Below, piece by piece: positions 7,204 to 13,775 of a stretch of 15,477 nt of DNA (within the stretch, counting starts at the first letter, position 1; each line of letters begins with the position of its first letter). The DNA comes from Streptomycetaceae bacterium (GTDB taxonomy: Bacteria; Actinomycetota; Actinomycetes; Nanopelagicales; Nanopelagicaceae), in contig JAIXYD010000062.1 in NCBI GenBank assembly GCA_027490415.1, positions 1 to 15,477 on the forward strand, written 5' to 3'. The translations under genes and the position numbers were made by a program. Below the pieces are notes generated by a model. That model saw only the letters and a list, made by a program, of their open reading frames with translations. It was not told the DNA's origin and ran no database searches.

Positions 7204-7917
7204 GATAGAAAGAATAGCGGAGTCGGCGTATTAGATAAAGCCGTAGCAATTTTGGCAACCTTGGAATCGGGTCCACACTCACTGGCAGAACTCGTGGCAG
7301 CCACTGGCATTGCCCGCCCTACCGCGCACCGTTTAGCTGTTGCACTTGAATTTCATCGCCTCGTTGCCCGTGATCTCACCGGCCGATTTATCTTGGGTCC
7401 CCGTTCTAGCGAACTAGCTGGCGCTGCAGGTGAAGATCGATTGCTCGCTGCGGCTACTCCAGCACTTGCCGCACTGCGCGATGCAACAGGAGAGTCAGCA
7501 CAGCTCTATCGCCGTCAAGGTGATATCCGAATCTGTGTAGCTGTCGCCGAACGTTTATCAGGTCTTCGCGATTCTGTACCAGTTGGCGCATCCCTGACAA
7601 TGACAGCCGGATCTGCAGCTCAAATACTTTTAGCGTGGGAAGACTCTGAAAAAATTCACCGCGGCTTAAAGAATGCACGATTTACCGCAGCTCATCTTGC
7701 GGCAGATCGTCGTCGTGGGTGGGCGCAATCAGTCGGAGAGCGCGAGGCAGGCGTTGCATCGGTATCGGCCCCTGTACGCGGACCTAATGGAAAAGTTATT
7801 GCAGCGGTATCCATTAGTGGTCCAATCGAAAGACTTGGCCGCCAACCCGGGCGTTTACATGCCGCATCTGTTGTTGCAACCGCTACTCGCTTGAGCGAGC
7901 ATTTAGCAAAGTCTTAG
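7201..7917 (+). CDS. ndgR: IclR-family transcriptional regulator NdgR/LtbR
   Basis: The 238-residue protein is an IclR-type regulator. Its winged helix-turn-helix occupies about residues 10-60 ([31 protein letters not shown]) and an effector-binding domain follows (residues 80-235, with [30 protein letters not shown] and [19 protein letters not shown]). These phrases match the actinobacterial NdgR/LtbR group, which controls leucine and other amino-acid synthesis genes. The position divergent from leuCD is the classical one. The GTG start is supported by the NdgR N-terminus and a -10 box six bases upstream, consistent with leaderless expression. The stop overlaps the convergent recX stop by four bases (TTAG). 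Confidence 0.93.
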   Translation: MDRKNSGVGVLDKAVAILATLESGPHSLAELVAATGIARPTAHRLAVALEFHRLVARDLTGRFILGPRSSELAGAAGEDRLLAAATPALAALRDATGESAQLYRRQGDIRICVAVAERLSGLRDSVPVGASLTMTAGSAAQILLAWEDSEKIHRGLKNARFTAAHLAADRRRGWAQSVGEREAGVASVSAPVRGPNGKVIAAVSISGPIERLGRQPGRLHAASVVATATRLSEHLAKS

Positions 7918-8336
7918 CGATCGAGAAGATCAAGCTCGCGCAGTACTCGGCTAATTACTGAAAAGCTAAAACCTTTACGCTGTAAGAGAGATTGAATTCT
8001 GCGAATCTGTACCTCTGGCTCAAGCCGTGACATCGTGTTGTACTTTTTAAATCCGAGATCAAAAGCAGCACGATATTCAGATTCATCATCAATCTGATCG
8101 AGCGCTTCATCAATCTGCTCTTGCGTAACACCCTTTTGGCGAAGTTCGGTTGCGATAATTCGCTTGGAGATCTTCTTATGGCCATGTCGAGAGGTCGCCC
8201 ATGCAATTGCGAAATCTGCATCATTGATCAGCCCTGCTTCGGTCAATCTAAATATCACCGCAGCTGCCACGTCATCTTCGACGCCCCGAGTTTTCAAGTG
8301 AGCCAGGAGCTCACCCTTACTTTTCGCTCGAGTCAC
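7914..8336 (-). CDS. recX: Regulatory protein RecX (N-terminal start unresolved)
   Basis: RecX binds the RecA filament and limits recombinase activity. The 140 residues from the GTG at 8336 contain helical repeats typical of RecX (SKGELLAHLKTRGVEDDVAAAV, INDADFAIAWATSR, LRQKGVTQEQIDEAL, LQRKGFSFSVISRVL). The conserved RecX N-terminus continues upstream in the same frame (DPYEVAHTIALNAL), through 8433, without any ATG, GTG or TTG; the GTG at 8336 also lacks a Shine-Dalgarno sequence. The only plausible upstream initiator is ATT at 8435-8433, overlapping the recA stop as TAATT, with GAGGT about nine bases before it; that would give 173 residues. It follows recA directly and is convergent with ndgR. 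Confidence 0.9.
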   Translation of the reverse strand: MTRAKSKGELLAHLKTRGVEDDVAAAVIFRLTEAGLINDADFAIAWATSRHGHKKISKRIIATELRQKGVTQEQIDEALDQIDDESEYRAAFDLGFKKYNTMSRLEPEVQIRRIQSLLQRKGFSFSVISRVLRELDLLDR

Positions 8337-8434
8337 AAGTGCATTGAGAGCAATTGTGTGAGCTACTTCGTAAGGGTCAAGCTCCTGACCACCTGAAGAA
8401 GATCCTCGCGGAACTTTTGCGTAGTGGAGAGAAA

Positions 8435-9523
8435 TTAGAACTCAACCTCTGCTGCTGCTTCGTCGATTTGAGCAATGAGCTCTGCATCGACTTCTACAGG
8501 GACAAATGAAGCACGAATACGAGATTCGATATCGTTTGCTAGATCTGGGTTATCGACCAAGAATGCGCGTGCATTCTCTTTACCCTGACCGAGCTGATCG
8601 CTCTCGTAGGTGTACCAAGCGCCAGATTTCTTGACGATACCTAGATCTACGCCCATATCGATCAGAGAACCTTCGCGTGAGATTCCAACACCATAGATGA
8701 TGTCGAATTCTGCTTGCTTAAATGGTGGCGCCATCTTGTTCTTAACAACCTTGACGCGTGTGCGGTTACCAACAGATTCTTGTCCATCCTTGAGTGTTTC
8801 AATGCGACGGATATCAAGGCGCACTGAAGCATAGAACTTAAGTGCCTTACCGCCGGTTGTAGTCTCAGGTGATCCGAAGAAGACACCGATCTTGTCGCGA
8901 AGCTGGTTGATAAAGATTGCAGTGGTCTTTGATTGGTGAAGTGCTCCGGTAATTTTACGCAAGGCTTGTGACATCAAACGAGCTTGAAGGCCCATATGAG
9001 AATCACCCATCTCGCCTTCAATTTCTGCGCGTGGGACAAGAGCTGCAACTGAGTCAACGACGACGAGGTCGAGTGCTCCAGAGCGAACCAACATATCCAT
9101 AATCTCAAGTGCTTGTTCACCCGTATCTGGCTGTGAGACAAGGAGCGCATCAATATCTACGCCGAGCTTGCGCGCATACTCTGCATCAAAAGCATGTTCT
9201 GCGTCGATGAATGCGCAGATTCCGCCGAGCTTCTGTGCACTCGCAATTGCATGCAAGGTAAGTGTTGTCTTACCTGAAGATTCTGGTCCGTAGATCTCTA
9301 CTATTCGACCGCGAGGAAGTCCGCCGATACCAAGTGCGATATCAAGGGCTACAGATCCTGTTGGGATTACTTCAATAACTTGTGCCTGTTTGTCAGACAT
9401 CTTGATAACTGAACCTTTACCAAATTGACGTTCGATCTGGGCGAGGGCGGTATCGAGGGCTTTCTGACGATCGGATGTTGCGCGATCGGATGGTGCATCT
9501 GGCTTTGCTTCTTTTGCTGCCAC
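8435..9523 (-). CDS. recA: Recombinase RecA
   Basis: RecA forms ATP-dependent filaments on single-stranded DNA, drives strand exchange and triggers LexA self-cleavage. The 362-residue protein has the N-terminal helix ([16 protein letters not shown]), Walker A GPESSGKT (about residues 79-86), [11 protein letters not shown] (Walker B region), the L2-side [21 protein letters not shown] and a C-terminal domain ending in acidic residues EAAAEVEF. No intein is present. Two GTG codons are possible; I chose 9523 because AAGGAG (9534-9529) is five bases away and overlaps the other GTG at 9529. It lies upstream of recX and is controlled by a LexA box about 150 bases upstream. Confidence 0.97.
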   Translation of the reverse strand: MAAKEAKPDAPSDRATSDRQKALDTALAQIERQFGKGSVIKMSDKQAQVIEVIPTGSVALDIALGIGGLPRGRIVEIYGPESSGKTTLTLHAIASAQKLGGICAFIDAEHAFDAEYARKLGVDIDALLVSQPDTGEQALEIMDMLVRSGALDLVVVDSVAALVPRAEIEGEMGDSHMGLQARLMSQALRKITGALHQSKTTAIFINQLRDKIGVFFGSPETTTGGKALKFYASVRLDIRRIETLKDGQESVGNRTRVKVVKNKMAPPFKQAEFDIIYGVGISREGSLIDMGVDLGIVKKSGAWYTYESDQLGQGKENARAFLVDNPDLANDIESRIRASFVPVEVDAELIAQIDEAAAEVEF

Positions 9524-9601
9524 TTTCACTCCTTAGGTAGAACGTCTGGCCTACGCCATACGTTGGTAACGGTCCAGAAGGTACGGAGACCCACCGACGG
9601 A

Positions 9602-9627
9602 CCACAGCATCTGGGGAAGAGCTGTGG
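9602..9627 (-). other. Hairpin in the recA mRNA leader
   Basis: CCACAGC (9602-9608) pairs with GCTGTGG (9621-9627) around a 12-base loop, inside a leader of roughly 120 bases between the inferred recA transcription start (near 9650) and the GTG. Further short complementary arms (GGTCC/GGACC type) follow downstream. No known RNA family is recognised. Confidence 0.4.
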
Positions 9628-9656
9628 GCGGAAGATGGAACCGCTCTGGTTGAACA

Positions 9657-9686
9657 GGTATAAGGGTAACCGAACACCTGTTCGAA
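9657..9686 (-). promoter_or_regulatory. Candidate recA promoter overlapping the LexA box
   Basis: On the minus strand TTCGAA (9686-9681) and TATACC (9662-9657) are 18 bases apart and could act as -35 and -10. The LexA box covers the -35 side, so bound LexA would block polymerase. The box match is good but the promoter elements are only moderate. Confidence 0.45.
9671..9684. promoter_or_regulatory. LexA (SOS) box upstream of recA
   Basis: CGAACACCTGTTCG matches the actinobacterial SOS-box pattern CGAAC-N4-GTTCG with perfect arms. It is 148 bases upstream of the recA start and 94 bases upstream of divergent yaaA. A separate half sequence GAACAGGT (9652-9659) is complementary to ACCTGTTC in the box, giving an 8-base inverted repeat. 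Confidence 0.85.
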
Positions 9687-9740
9687 AACTAGCACCTCCC
9701 ACTGACATCACAGGCGGCGTGTCGCCCATTTACCCCGCAT

Positions 9741-9768
9741 AACCGCCCTCAACGCCCGTTAACGCCCA
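9741..9768. repeat. Ten-base-phased direct repeats before yaaA
   Basis: AACCGCCCTC, AACGCCCGTT and AACGCCCAGA start at 9741, 9751 and 9761, a 10-base period sharing the core AAC(C)GCCC. They lie directly upstream of the yaaA start in a locally GC-rich stretch. They may be protein contacts on one DNA face, or chance. Confidence 0.5.
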
Positions 9769-9778
9769 GAATGACCCC

Positions 9779-10336
9779 ATGCTGATCCTGCTTCCGCCTT
9801 CTGAAGGAAAGAACCAGACGCCCAAAGGTCCTCAACCGGCCATCGCCGTCTACAGCGGGGTTCTCTACAAGGCCCTGGACTATCCATCACTTTCTGCCAG
9901 CGCAAAGGCACGCTGTGAAAAGTCGGTTGTGATTATCTCTGCAAAATATGGAGCTCTCTCCCCCAGTGATCGCATCGAGTTTTATAAAGAGAAAATAGAT
10001 TCAGCAGCTATGCGTCCAATTGTGGAGAAGAAATTAGCTGGATATAAAAAAGATCTCATTATTGATTGCAGATCGTCAACATATCAATCTGTCTGGAGCG
10101 CTCCTGCAGATACAACTGTAGCAATTCGTGCATCCACTGTCGTTAATGGCGAACGTAAAGTCATCACACACATGTCGAAAAAGACACGCGGAGAAGTGAC
10201 TAGGGCTCTACTTCAGAGCCGATCGATTCCAAAAACACCAGAGGATATTTATGCGATTATTTCAGAGAAGTATCCATGCGCATTAACCCCACCAAAAGAC
10301 GGGGATCCTTGGGTGTTGGAAGTTATTGCAGTTTAA
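9779..10336 (+). CDS. yaaA: YaaA-family peroxide-stress protein, shortened
   Basis: YaaA (DUF328/UPF0246) binds DNA and in E. coli lowers free iron and damage under hydrogen peroxide stress. The 185-residue product keeps the family's start MLILLPPSEGK, VYSGVLYKAL, SAKYGALSPSDRI, LIIDCRSSTYQSVW and a C-terminal THMSKKTRGEVTRALL. Family members are usually about 240-260 residues; here the helical stretch expected between PPSEGK and YSGVLY appears to be missing (about 60 residues), with no frameshift visible. The ATG at 9779 has no Shine-Dalgarno sequence; CAGAAT lies six bases upstream and may serve as a -10 for a leaderless transcript. It is divergent from recA and shares TTAA with the convergent transporter gene at their stops. 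Confidence 0.82.
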   Translation: MLILLPPSEGKNQTPKGPQPAIAVYSGVLYKALDYPSLSASAKARCEKSVVIISAKYGALSPSDRIEFYKEKIDSAAMRPIVEKKLAGYKKDLIIDCRSSTYQSVWSAPADTTVAIRASTVVNGERKVITHMSKKTRGEVTRALLQSRSIPKTPEDIYAIISEKYPCALTPPKDGDPWVLEVIAV

Positions 10337-11454
10337 ATTTTGTGCAGTTTGAGTTTAATGCTCAAGAGAGTTCCAACAAATACGGTGGCAAAGAAGACCC
10401 ATCCTGAAAGTGCGAACGCCTGAGTTCCTGAGAGCAATACTCCTACAGTGCAACCGAGTGCAATCATTGAAGACCAGCCCAACATCACGCCACCAATCAG
10501 AGCAGTAAGACTGTTCTTTACTGTGATGCTCTGCCATGAGAATCGATTTCCTGCCAAGGCGGCGGCCAGTGATGCGAAGACTATGCCAATGATCAGCCAG
10601 CCGTTATTTGTTATCGTTGAACTGACAACGGCGATACAACCCTTCATGACATCAAGACCTTCAAGGGTCTCTGGAAGATAACCACGATCGCTCAACACGG
10701 TGCGTGCAGTTGTACTTAATTGTCGAGTCACACCGAGCGGTTCAATGCGCAAATAAGCCACGGTGCCGACCACTCCTACGAGTGCACCCGACAAAAGTGG
10801 CGGCCAGCGCTTAATAATCAGTGATGCGTAGAAGCTCTTCGAAGGTGCATTAGAAATCGGTTCAGAGGTGGCGCGCCAACGTCGTGCGATGAGAGCAAGG
10901 ATAAGCAAGAGCGCTAAAGTGATAAAGAGTGATCCTGCGTAACCAAATGTATGAGGCAGCCATGTCTTAGGCGCAGTTGCCAACGTAGAGAGATAGAGCT
11001 TATTCCAGCTCGCAAAACCTAAACCGAAACCGATCAACGAACCAAGGAGCGCCGGAAATGCTCGTAAGGAACCTTGACCGATGCGATACAGATGACCGCT
11101 GATGCACGCACCAGAAAGTGTCATTCCGATTCCGAAAACCAATCCAGCAAGTGCAAGCACCCAACTTACGGGACCGATGTGAGCATTTGGAGGGAAGAAT
11201 TCTGTGGACGTATCAGGTAAGAATTGGCCAAAGAGAATTGCGTATCCAACGCTGCCTACCGCAATTGCACTGAGGACAGAAAGGATGGGAGTTGTATTGC
11301 GGTCTTCAATGGCGTCTCGAAAAATGCAGAAGAAGCAGAAACGAGCTCGCTCGAAGATGATTCCAAGTGCGGTACCAATCAAAAGTGAGAATGAAGCTTG
11401 CGCTCCTGTGCCTTCACGACCAGAGAGAACATATGCCAGGCCAAGCAAGAGCAA
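10333..11454 (-). CDS. YeeE/YedE-family sulfur-compound transporter (N-terminal start unresolved)
   Basis: YeeE/YedE (TsuA-type) membrane proteins take up thiosulfate or related sulfur compounds through a cysteine relay. From the TTG at 11454 the protein has 373 residues and about ten hydrophobic segments. Cysteine motifs typical of the family are RARFCFFCIFRD (C40, C43), GMTLSGACISGH, MKGCIAV and ALGCTVGVLLSG. The frame continues upstream of the TTG with clearly membrane-like sequence (SKGDTYRTTAAAVIV), so the first membrane helix would be split if the TTG were used. No ATG, GTG or TTG lies upstream; an ATT at 11568-11566 overlaps the previous stop (TAATT). The gene follows an exported rhodanese, which suggests joint handling of sulfane sulfur. 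The stop overlaps that of yaaA. Confidence 0.88.
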   Translation of the reverse strand: MLLLGLAYVLSGREGTGAQASFSLLIGTALGIIFERARFCFFCIFRDAIEDRNTTPILSVLSAIAVGSVGYAILFGQFLPDTSTEFFPPNAHIGPVSWVLALAGLVFGIGMTLSGACISGHLYRIGQGSLRAFPALLGSLIGFGLGFASWNKLYLSTLATAPKTWLPHTFGYAGSLFITLALLLILALIARRWRATSEPISNAPSKSFYASLIIKRWPPLLSGALVGVVGTVAYLRIEPLGVTRQLSTTARTVLSDRGYLPETLEGLDVMKGCIAVVSSTITNNGWLIIGIVFASLAAALAGNRFSWQSITVKNSLTALIGGVMLGWSSMIALGCTVGVLLSGTQAFALSGWVFFATVFVGTLLSIKLKLHKI

Positions 11455-11520
11455 AACGATGACCGCCGCTGCAGTGGTCCGATACGTATCGCCTTTACTC
11501 CACGAAAAAGACTCAGCAGA

Positions 11521-11541
11521 GGTCCCAGTTGTACTGGAACC
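11521..11541 (-). other. Intercistronic hairpin between rhodanese and transporter genes
   Basis: On the minus strand GGTTCCAGT pairs with ACTGGGACC (nine pairs, one G-U) with loop ACA. A run of five T residues begins only ten bases later, so it is a poor intrinsic terminator. It may set expression or RNA stability of the two cistrons. It lies inside the upstream extension of the transporter frame. Confidence 0.55.
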
Positions 11542-11567
11542 CCTGCCGAGTTGAGAGTTAGTAGTAA

Positions 11568-12524
11568 TTAGGAATTACCCCAGATTGTTCCTGAAGGATT
11601 CGAAATAGGAACTCCGACTGTATTTCCGTACTCAGTCCAAGATCCGTCGTAATTCTTCACGTTGTATCCGAGAATTTCGCTCAGCACAAACCATGTCAGC
11701 GAAGAACGCTCGCCGATACGGCAGTAAGTAATGATTGGCTGCTTGCCATCGACACCCTTATCTGCGTAAAGCTTCTTGAGTTCAGCAACGGTCTTGAAGG
11801 TTCCATCAGCATTTACATTTGAACCCCATGGGACGTTGATCGCACCAGGAATATGTCCGGCACGAACTGCTAATTCTTGGAATCCAGCTGGAGCAAAGAT
11901 CTTTCCACTGAATTCATCTGCAGAGCGAATGTCGATCAGATCTGTCTTTACGCGCTTTTTAGCAACTGGAATGATGTCCTGAAGCAAGGTGGCGCGAAGA
12001 GATTTATCGAGACGAGTAGCCGTGAAGTTTCCTTTGGCTTTAGTAGTAACAGCTGTTGTAAGTGCGCGACCATCTTTCTCCCACTTCACACGACCTCCGT
12101 CAAGAAGACGAACATCTTTTGCACCGTAGAGATTAAAGATCCACGCTCCCCAGGCTGCAAACCAGTTGTTCTTATCTCCGTAGAGGACAACTGTGCTGTC
12201 TTGGTTAATTCCGGCCGCTTGTGCAAACTTCTGGAACTTAGCAGATGAGACAACATCACGATTGACTGTATCTACGAGATCTGTGTGCCAGGTAATCTTG
12301 ACTGCATTTCTAATGTGACCGCGCTCGTAGATGCCTGGCTCAGTACTTACTTCAACGACGACAACTTTAGGATCATCGAGGTTCTTCTCAAGCCAATCAG
12401 CTTGTACGACTGAGCGAGCCTGGTTCTTCGGCGCAGCTTGCGCTGGAGTAAATGATGTAGCGGTGATTGCAACTGCAGCAACAGATGCTGCCAGTGCGAT
12501 AACTCTCTTTCGTGAAATAAACAT
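11568..12524 (-). CDS. Exported two-domain thiosulfate sulfurtransferase (rhodanese)
   Basis: The 318-residue protein starts with a signal peptide (charged SRKR, hydrophobic core 8-25, probable cleavage after AQA at residue 30), so it should act outside the membrane. Two rhodanese domains follow. The first (about 37-155, with YERGHIRNAV and LYGDKNNWFAAWGAW) lacks the catalytic cysteine. The second (about 190-305) has RAGHIPGAINVPWG and the active loop YCRIGERSS with Cys268, the same loop as actinobacterial CysA-type thiosulfate sulfurtransferases. Those are normally cytoplasmic, so export is notable. ATG 12524 has AGAGGA seven bases upstream. It precedes the YeeE/YedE transporter gene, suggesting a joint role in sulfur acquisition or detoxification. 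Confidence 0.9.
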   Translation of the reverse strand: MFISRKRVIALAASVAAVAITATSFTPAQAAPKNQARSVVQADWLEKNLDDPKVVVVEVSTEPGIYERGHIRNAVKITWHTDLVDTVNRDVVSSAKFQKFAQAAGINQDSTVVLYGDKNNWFAAWGAWIFNLYGAKDVRLLDGGRVKWEKDGRALTTAVTTKAKGNFTATRLDKSLRATLLQDIIPVAKKRVKTDLIDIRSADEFSGKIFAPAGFQELAVRAGHIPGAINVPWGSNVNADGTFKTVAELKKLYADKGVDGKQPIITYCRIGERSSLTWFVLSEILGYNVKNYDGSWTEYGNTVGVPISNPSGTIWGNS

Positions 12525-12613
12525 AGTAATCCTCTTCTTTTTTTGATGGTTGGTTTAAAAAACGGGTAAAGCGGGTAGATCTAAGAAGTCTGATTAAGAA
12601 CAGAAGGAGGAAT

Positions 12614-12715
12614 TCACGCGGCAGTAATCAATCACGCGGCGCTTTGTAAACATGATGCGTACTTTAAATGGATAAGAATCATAAATCAATTCTTAGATGC
12701 ACTTTTTCGCGTGAT
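12614..12715 (-). promoter_or_regulatory. Candidate promoter and repeated operator of the rhodanese gene
   Basis: On the minus strand TTTACA (12650-12645) and TTACTG (12627-12622) are 17 bases apart. TCACGCGGC occurs at 12614-12622 and 12632-12640 (18 bases apart), flanking and overlapping the -10 region, and an inverted copy of the core, CGCGTGAT, is at 12708-12715. A separate imperfect dyad, AAGAAT...ATTCTT (12674-12694), lies between. The repeats look like regulator sites. The -10 is weak and the factor unknown. The rest of this 223-base gap holds nothing I can name. Confidence 0.4.
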
Positions 12716-12747
12716 CTGCATCAAGAATCTCTGCAATAGATTTGCAA

Positions 12748-12948
12748 CTAGTACTTGTGGGCAAGTGTCTCAGTGGGATGTGCGTTGCATACTGCACGCC
12801 ATATATCTGAAGCCTCTAAACCTGCGGCCAGCGCCTCGTCTACGGTTTTGCTTCCTAATTCAGAAATTGCAATGTCTTTGCAAAAAGATGGTGCCCATTC
12901 TGGGCCAAAAGAGAGCTCTATACGATTGCGCAAATCTGAAATTCTCAT
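12748..12948 (-). CDS. DUF3046 family protein
   Basis: A 66-residue protein matching the small actinobacterial DUF3046 family: MRISDLRNRIELSFGPEWAPS, SELGSKTVDEALAAGLEASDIW and RAVCNAHP. Function is unknown. In most actinobacteria it sits directly upstream of recA and near clgR; here three genes separate it from recA. It starts 29 bases after the TetR stop on the same strand, so it is probably the end of the rimO-to-DUF3046 gene run. No Shine-Dalgarno sequence is visible before the ATG. The family match rests on recall of conserved positions (FG, TVDEALAAG, WRAVC). Confidence 0.88.
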   Translation of the reverse strand: MRISDLRNRIELSFGPEWAPSFCKDIAISELGSKTVDEALAAGLEASDIWRAVCNAHPTETLAHKY

Positions 12949-12977
12949 GAGATGCGAATTCTTTGCAGGTGCATAAA

Positions 12978-13505
12978 CTAAAAGAGTGTGTTTTCGACAA
13001 GCAGCGCTGCCTGTTCGCGGGATTGCTCAGGAGTCAGTGGCTGAACTGCCTGACCCAATAACCAACGCATGGCAAGACCGGTGGCGCTCTGAGATTGAGT
13101 CAATGCGTAAATTGCTCGAGCGAGTTCCAAATAAAGTGGATGTTCACTATGAATAAGCAATTGGGCGATGAGTACGGGATCGTGCTCGCGAAGACCGGCA
13201 AGTGCGCCATCAGAGGAAATTGAAATCGAGAGTGATTCGAGCGCATCTGCGGGAGTACCTGCCCGTTTTGACTCTTCAATAATGCGAGCAACTTCAGAAG
13301 TTAAGAGTGCTTCGACGACGGAGTGTTTATCGCGGAAGTGGTTGTACAAAGTTGCGCGAGCAACTTCAGATGCAGAAGAAATATCGATCATGGAAATCTT
13401 TGTGAGGCCAGATTGTGAAATCAAGTCCTTGGTTGCATTAAGTATCGCGTCTTCTGTACGGCGATGAGAAGCGCCCTGAGTGGCGTATTTAGGCTGCGTC
13501 GACAA
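12978..13505 (-). CDS. TetR/AcrR-family transcriptional regulator
   Basis: The product is a TetR-type repressor with an N-terminal helix-turn-helix ([19 protein letters not shown], then [28 protein letters not shown]) and an all-helical ligand domain. The ligand and targets cannot be read from sequence. The start is uncertain. The frame is open to a GTG/ATG pair at 13553/13550, but those would overlap clgR by more than 60 bases. The TTG at 13505 leaves 17 bases of overlap and a normal 14-residue lead-in to the HTH (175 residues); another TTG is at 13520. None has a good Shine-Dalgarno sequence. It follows clgR in the same direction. Confidence 0.85.
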   Translation of the reverse strand: MSTQPKYATQGASHRRTEDAILNATKDLISQSGLTKISMIDISSASEVARATLYNHFRDKHSVVEALLTSEVARIIEESKRAGTPADALESLSISISSDGALAGLREHDPVLIAQLLIHSEHPLYLELARAIYALTQSQSATGLAMRWLLGQAVQPLTPEQSREQAALLVENTLF

Positions 13506-13755
13506 CAGAAAGCTTTGCAATCTCGCCTGAAGCGATCTGAACAGTGACATCACTCAGGAGAACAGAGAGTTGAAGCCCGAGTGCATCACATATTGCATTA
13601 AGTAATTCAGAAGAAGCTTCCTTCTGGCCGCGTTCAACCTCTGAGAGATAACCCAGTGAGACGCGTGCTTCACGTGCGACATCACGCAGTGTTCGAGATT
13701 GCTCTGTTCGGGCAGCACGGAGTGAACTGCCAACTGCTTCACGTAATAAAACCAC
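13489..13755 (-). CDS. clgR: ClgR-like XRE-family regulator
   Basis: ClgR activates clp protease and other stress genes in Streptomyces, Corynebacterium and mycobacteria. The 88-residue protein opens with [20 protein letters not shown] and has a Cro/cI-type helix-turn-helix at about 20-45, with the hallmark [20 protein letters not shown] and then [12 protein letters not shown]. It ends in Ala-Ala (VVDAA). In Streptomyces, ClgR and its relative PopR are degraded by ClpP through a C-terminal Ala-Ala, so the same feedback is likely here. The GTG start has a strong GGGAG five bases upstream. It lies 20 bases after cinA, the standard actinobacterial neighbour. Confidence 0.93.
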   Translation of the reverse strand: MVLLREAVGSSLRAARTEQSRTLRDVAREARVSLGYLSEVERGQKEASSELLNAICDALGLQLSVLLSDVTVQIASGEIAKLSVVDAA

Positions 13756-13775
13756 TGGCGCTCCCTCCCTTTCTC

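Noticed and set aside
7142-7282. N-terminal extension of leuC up to 7282
   Set aside because: It overlaps the divergent ndgR gene and its promoter, and LeuC proteins begin near [10 protein letters not shown]; a ribosome binding site supports 7141.
7887-7901. Short CTCGC/GCGAG hairpin near the ndgR end as a bidirectional terminator
   Set aside because: Only a five-pair stem with no T-tract; too weak to call.
9526-9729. 67-codon open frame covering the recA leader
   Set aside because: Its start lies upstream of the LexA box and inferred promoter, it has no ribosome binding site, and the composition is not protein-like; most likely chance in a GC-rich stretch.
11568-12524. Tat signal peptide on the rhodanese
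   Set aside because: The n-region reads SRKRV without a twin arginine; a Sec signal is more likely.
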